From positions 62,001 to 126,000 of the forward strand of contig AMYZ01000003.1 in assembly GCA_000335715.1 (NCBI GenBank): a stretch of DNA of 64,000 bases, in the 5' to 3' direction. The stretch's first letter is position 1. The number at the start of each line of letters is the position of its first letter. Below, piece after piece: positions 63,178-64,000 of the stretch. A program made the position numbers and the translations under genes. The notes under the pieces are model-generated. The model had not been told where the DNA came from. It did no database searches and saw only the letters and a list, made by a program, of their open reading frames with translations. The DNA is from a beta proteobacterium L13. Lineage in GTDB: Bacteria > Pseudomonadota > Gammaproteobacteria > Burkholderiales > Chromobacteriaceae.

Positions 63178-63222
63178 CATTTCTTCCGCGTTCTACATCT
63201 GTTTCCGTAGCAAAAATGATTT
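63178..63222. repeat. Degenerate half copy of the CACGAAA-type repeat
   Basis: TTTCTTCCGCGTTCTACATC and TGTTTCCGTAGCAAAAATGA match the left arm of copies 1 and 2 but no right arm follows. It abuts the speD stop codon, as if the repeat had been truncated there. Confidence 0.6.
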
Positions 63223-63582
63223 TCAGGCAGGCACAGGCAGTTGGCCGCGCGCCACGCAGCGCTGTTCGATGCGGCCAACCTGCAGCGCCTGCTGCAGCAC
63301 GGCCAGCGCGGCGGTGTGGGCGGCGCTGCCGCACAGAAACAGATCGACCGCCGCGTAGCCGTGTTCCGGCCAGGTGTGGATGCTGATGTGCGATTCGGCC
63401 AGCAGCAGCACGCCGGTGACACCCAGGCCAGTGCCGAAATGGTGAAAATGGCCAGCCAGCACGTGCGCCCCGGCGGCGTGGGCGGCGGCGTACAGTGCCT
63501 GCTCCACGCCGGCGGCGTCGGCCAGTACCGCAGCCGGGCACTGGTACAGCTCGGCCAGCAGGTGCTCGCCCAGGTGGCTCAT
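63223..63582 (-). CDS. speD: S-adenosylmethionine decarboxylase proenzyme (SpeD)
   Basis: A 119-residue pyruvoyl-dependent enzyme that makes decarboxylated AdoMet, the aminopropyl donor for spermidine. The self-cleavage site is visible as LAE/SHIS (Glu63-Ser64), with His69 in SIHTWPEHGY and Cys84 in LFLCG. The family's usual core length is retained. The start overlaps the stop of a 51-residue glycine-rich protein gene (ATGA). No spermidine synthase is in the window. Confidence 0.95.
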   Translation of the reverse strand: MSHLGEHLLAELYQCPAAVLADAAGVEQALYAAAHAAGAHVLAGHFHHFGTGLGVTGVLLLAESHISIHTWPEHGYAAVDLFLCGSAAHTAALAVLQQALQVGRIEQRCVARGQLPVPA

Positions 63583-63734
63583 TTGTGGCCGCCCGAGAAG
63601 CCGCCACCGCTGCCGCCGTAGTAGCCGCCGCTGCTGCGGTAGCTGCCGTCGTCGTCGCTATTGCTGGCGTAGTTGATGGCGGTGCTCACAGCGATGATGG
63701 CCAGGCAGTACAGGATGTAGGTGAGGCGGCTCAT
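63579..63734 (-). CDS. 51-residue membrane protein with glycine-rich tail
   Basis: A short protein starting MSRLTYILYCLAIIAVSTAI, a single membrane helix or uncleaved signal, followed by NYASNSDDDGSYRSSGG and then YYGGSGGGFSGGHK. The low-complexity Gly/Tyr/Ser tail is unlike its neighbours. Its stop overlaps the speD start and its ATG lies one base after the upstream gene's stop, so all three genes form one tightly packed unit. No family recognised. Confidence 0.75.
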   Translation of the reverse strand: MSRLTYILYCLAIIAVSTAINYASNSDDDGSYRSSGGYYGGSGGGFSGGHK

Positions 63735-63735
63735 G

Positions 63736-64000
63736 TCAGTTGTCCAGCGGTAGCCACAGGATGACGGTGGCGATGAAGCAGATGGCCAGGGTGCCGCCGG
63801 TGTCGCCGGCCAGCAGCAGCGGCGCGTTGACCAGCCACAGCAGCACGCTGGCCGCGATGCCGACGGGGCGTAGCGCGGCTTTGCTGCTGGCGGCCGTTTG
63901 CGGTTTGAATGCGGTGGCCACAGGCGCTGCTTTGCCGAACCAGCGCGCCAGCTCGGCCGGGCTCACGCTGCGGCTGCTGCTCCAGGTCAGCTCGTGCGGG
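63736..64000 (-). CDS. Probable DUF4178 protein, C-terminal part (partial)
   Basis: The frame enters from the right edge and gives about 87 residues: PHELTWSSSRSVSPAELARW, then a low-complexity linker and two hydrophobic segments (VGIAASVLLWLVNAPLLLA and AICFIATVILWLPL) before the stop. The ELTWS...EWA-like start (here ELARWFG) resembles DUF4178 proteins, which are commonly encoded beside speD and phage-shock-type genes. With only the C-terminus visible this is provisional. Confidence 0.6.
   Translation of the reverse strand, partial: PHELTWSSSRSVSPAELARWFGKAAPVATAFKPQTAASSKAALRPVGIAASVLLWLVNAPLLLAGDTGGTLAICFIATVILWLPLDN

Overview
The window looks like the chromosome of a GC-rich betaproteobacterium of the order Neisseriales, probably a Chromobacteriaceae-type genus (Vogesella, Chromobacterium or Aquitalea are guesses). 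The evidence is split pyrB/pyrI aspartate transcarbamoylase genes, two FecI/FecR/TonB-receptor signalling loci, ThiC under a TPP riboswitch, Neisseriales-like gene neighbourhoods, and a dense genus-type repeat. I see no rRNA, tRNA, prophage, insertion sequence or CRISPR array. The genes are tightly packed and mostly ordinary housekeeping, sensing and uptake genes.

Layout. 1-7.8 kb: a partial EAL phosphodiesterase, pyrI and pyrB behind an attenuator and leader peptide, an exporter, a chemoreceptor, an HD-GYP protein and a PAS-GGDEF protein. 7.8-10.8 kb: periplasmic nucleotidase, MazG-like pyrophosphatase, glutathione transferase. 10.9-18.7 kb: a complete siderophore-iron locus on the minus strand (FecI sigma, FecR, TonB receptor, binding protein, permease, ATPase, siderophore reductase) with Fur boxes. 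18.7-31.8 kb: small metabolic genes, a chemoreceptor, a dihaem peroxidase with an FNR box and an adjacent Fur-family regulator, exporters, and kynureninase with a divergent Lrp regulator. 31.9-41.6 kb: regulators, a palindrome-controlled ribbon-helix-helix/SRPBCC pair, rlhA, and an FtsK motor lacking membrane segments. 41.6-48 kb: a haem-uptake locus (FecI, FecR, haem receptor, haem oxygenase, and a DUF454-TonB fusion). 48-58 kb: GGDEF and HD-GYP proteins, an RNA methyltransferase, Spo0M-like, SEL1 and TPR proteins. 58-62.7 kb: thiC with its riboswitch, a PCMT-like methyltransferase with a rhodanese, ung, and a cysteine hydrolase with a threonine-rich leader. 62.9-64 kb: CACGAAA-type palindromic repeats, speD, a tiny glycine-rich membrane protein and the end of a probable DUF4178 protein.

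Working together. The two iron loci share one logic: Fur-controlled ECF sigma and anti-sigma factors fused by overlapping start and stop codons, receptors with an N-terminal signalling (STN) domain, and downstream handling of the cargo (reduction of ferric siderophore in one, haem cleavage in the other). Five c-di-GMP proteins and two chemoreceptors point to a motile or biofilm-forming environmental organism.

The most striking non-genic signal is the 10-mer GCGGCCAACC (extended form TGCGGCCAACCTT). By hand count it occurs about 39 times on the two strands, in genes and between them, often as inverted pairs acting as terminators. This is the behaviour of Neisseria DNA uptake sequences, but the sequence is not one of the dialects I know.
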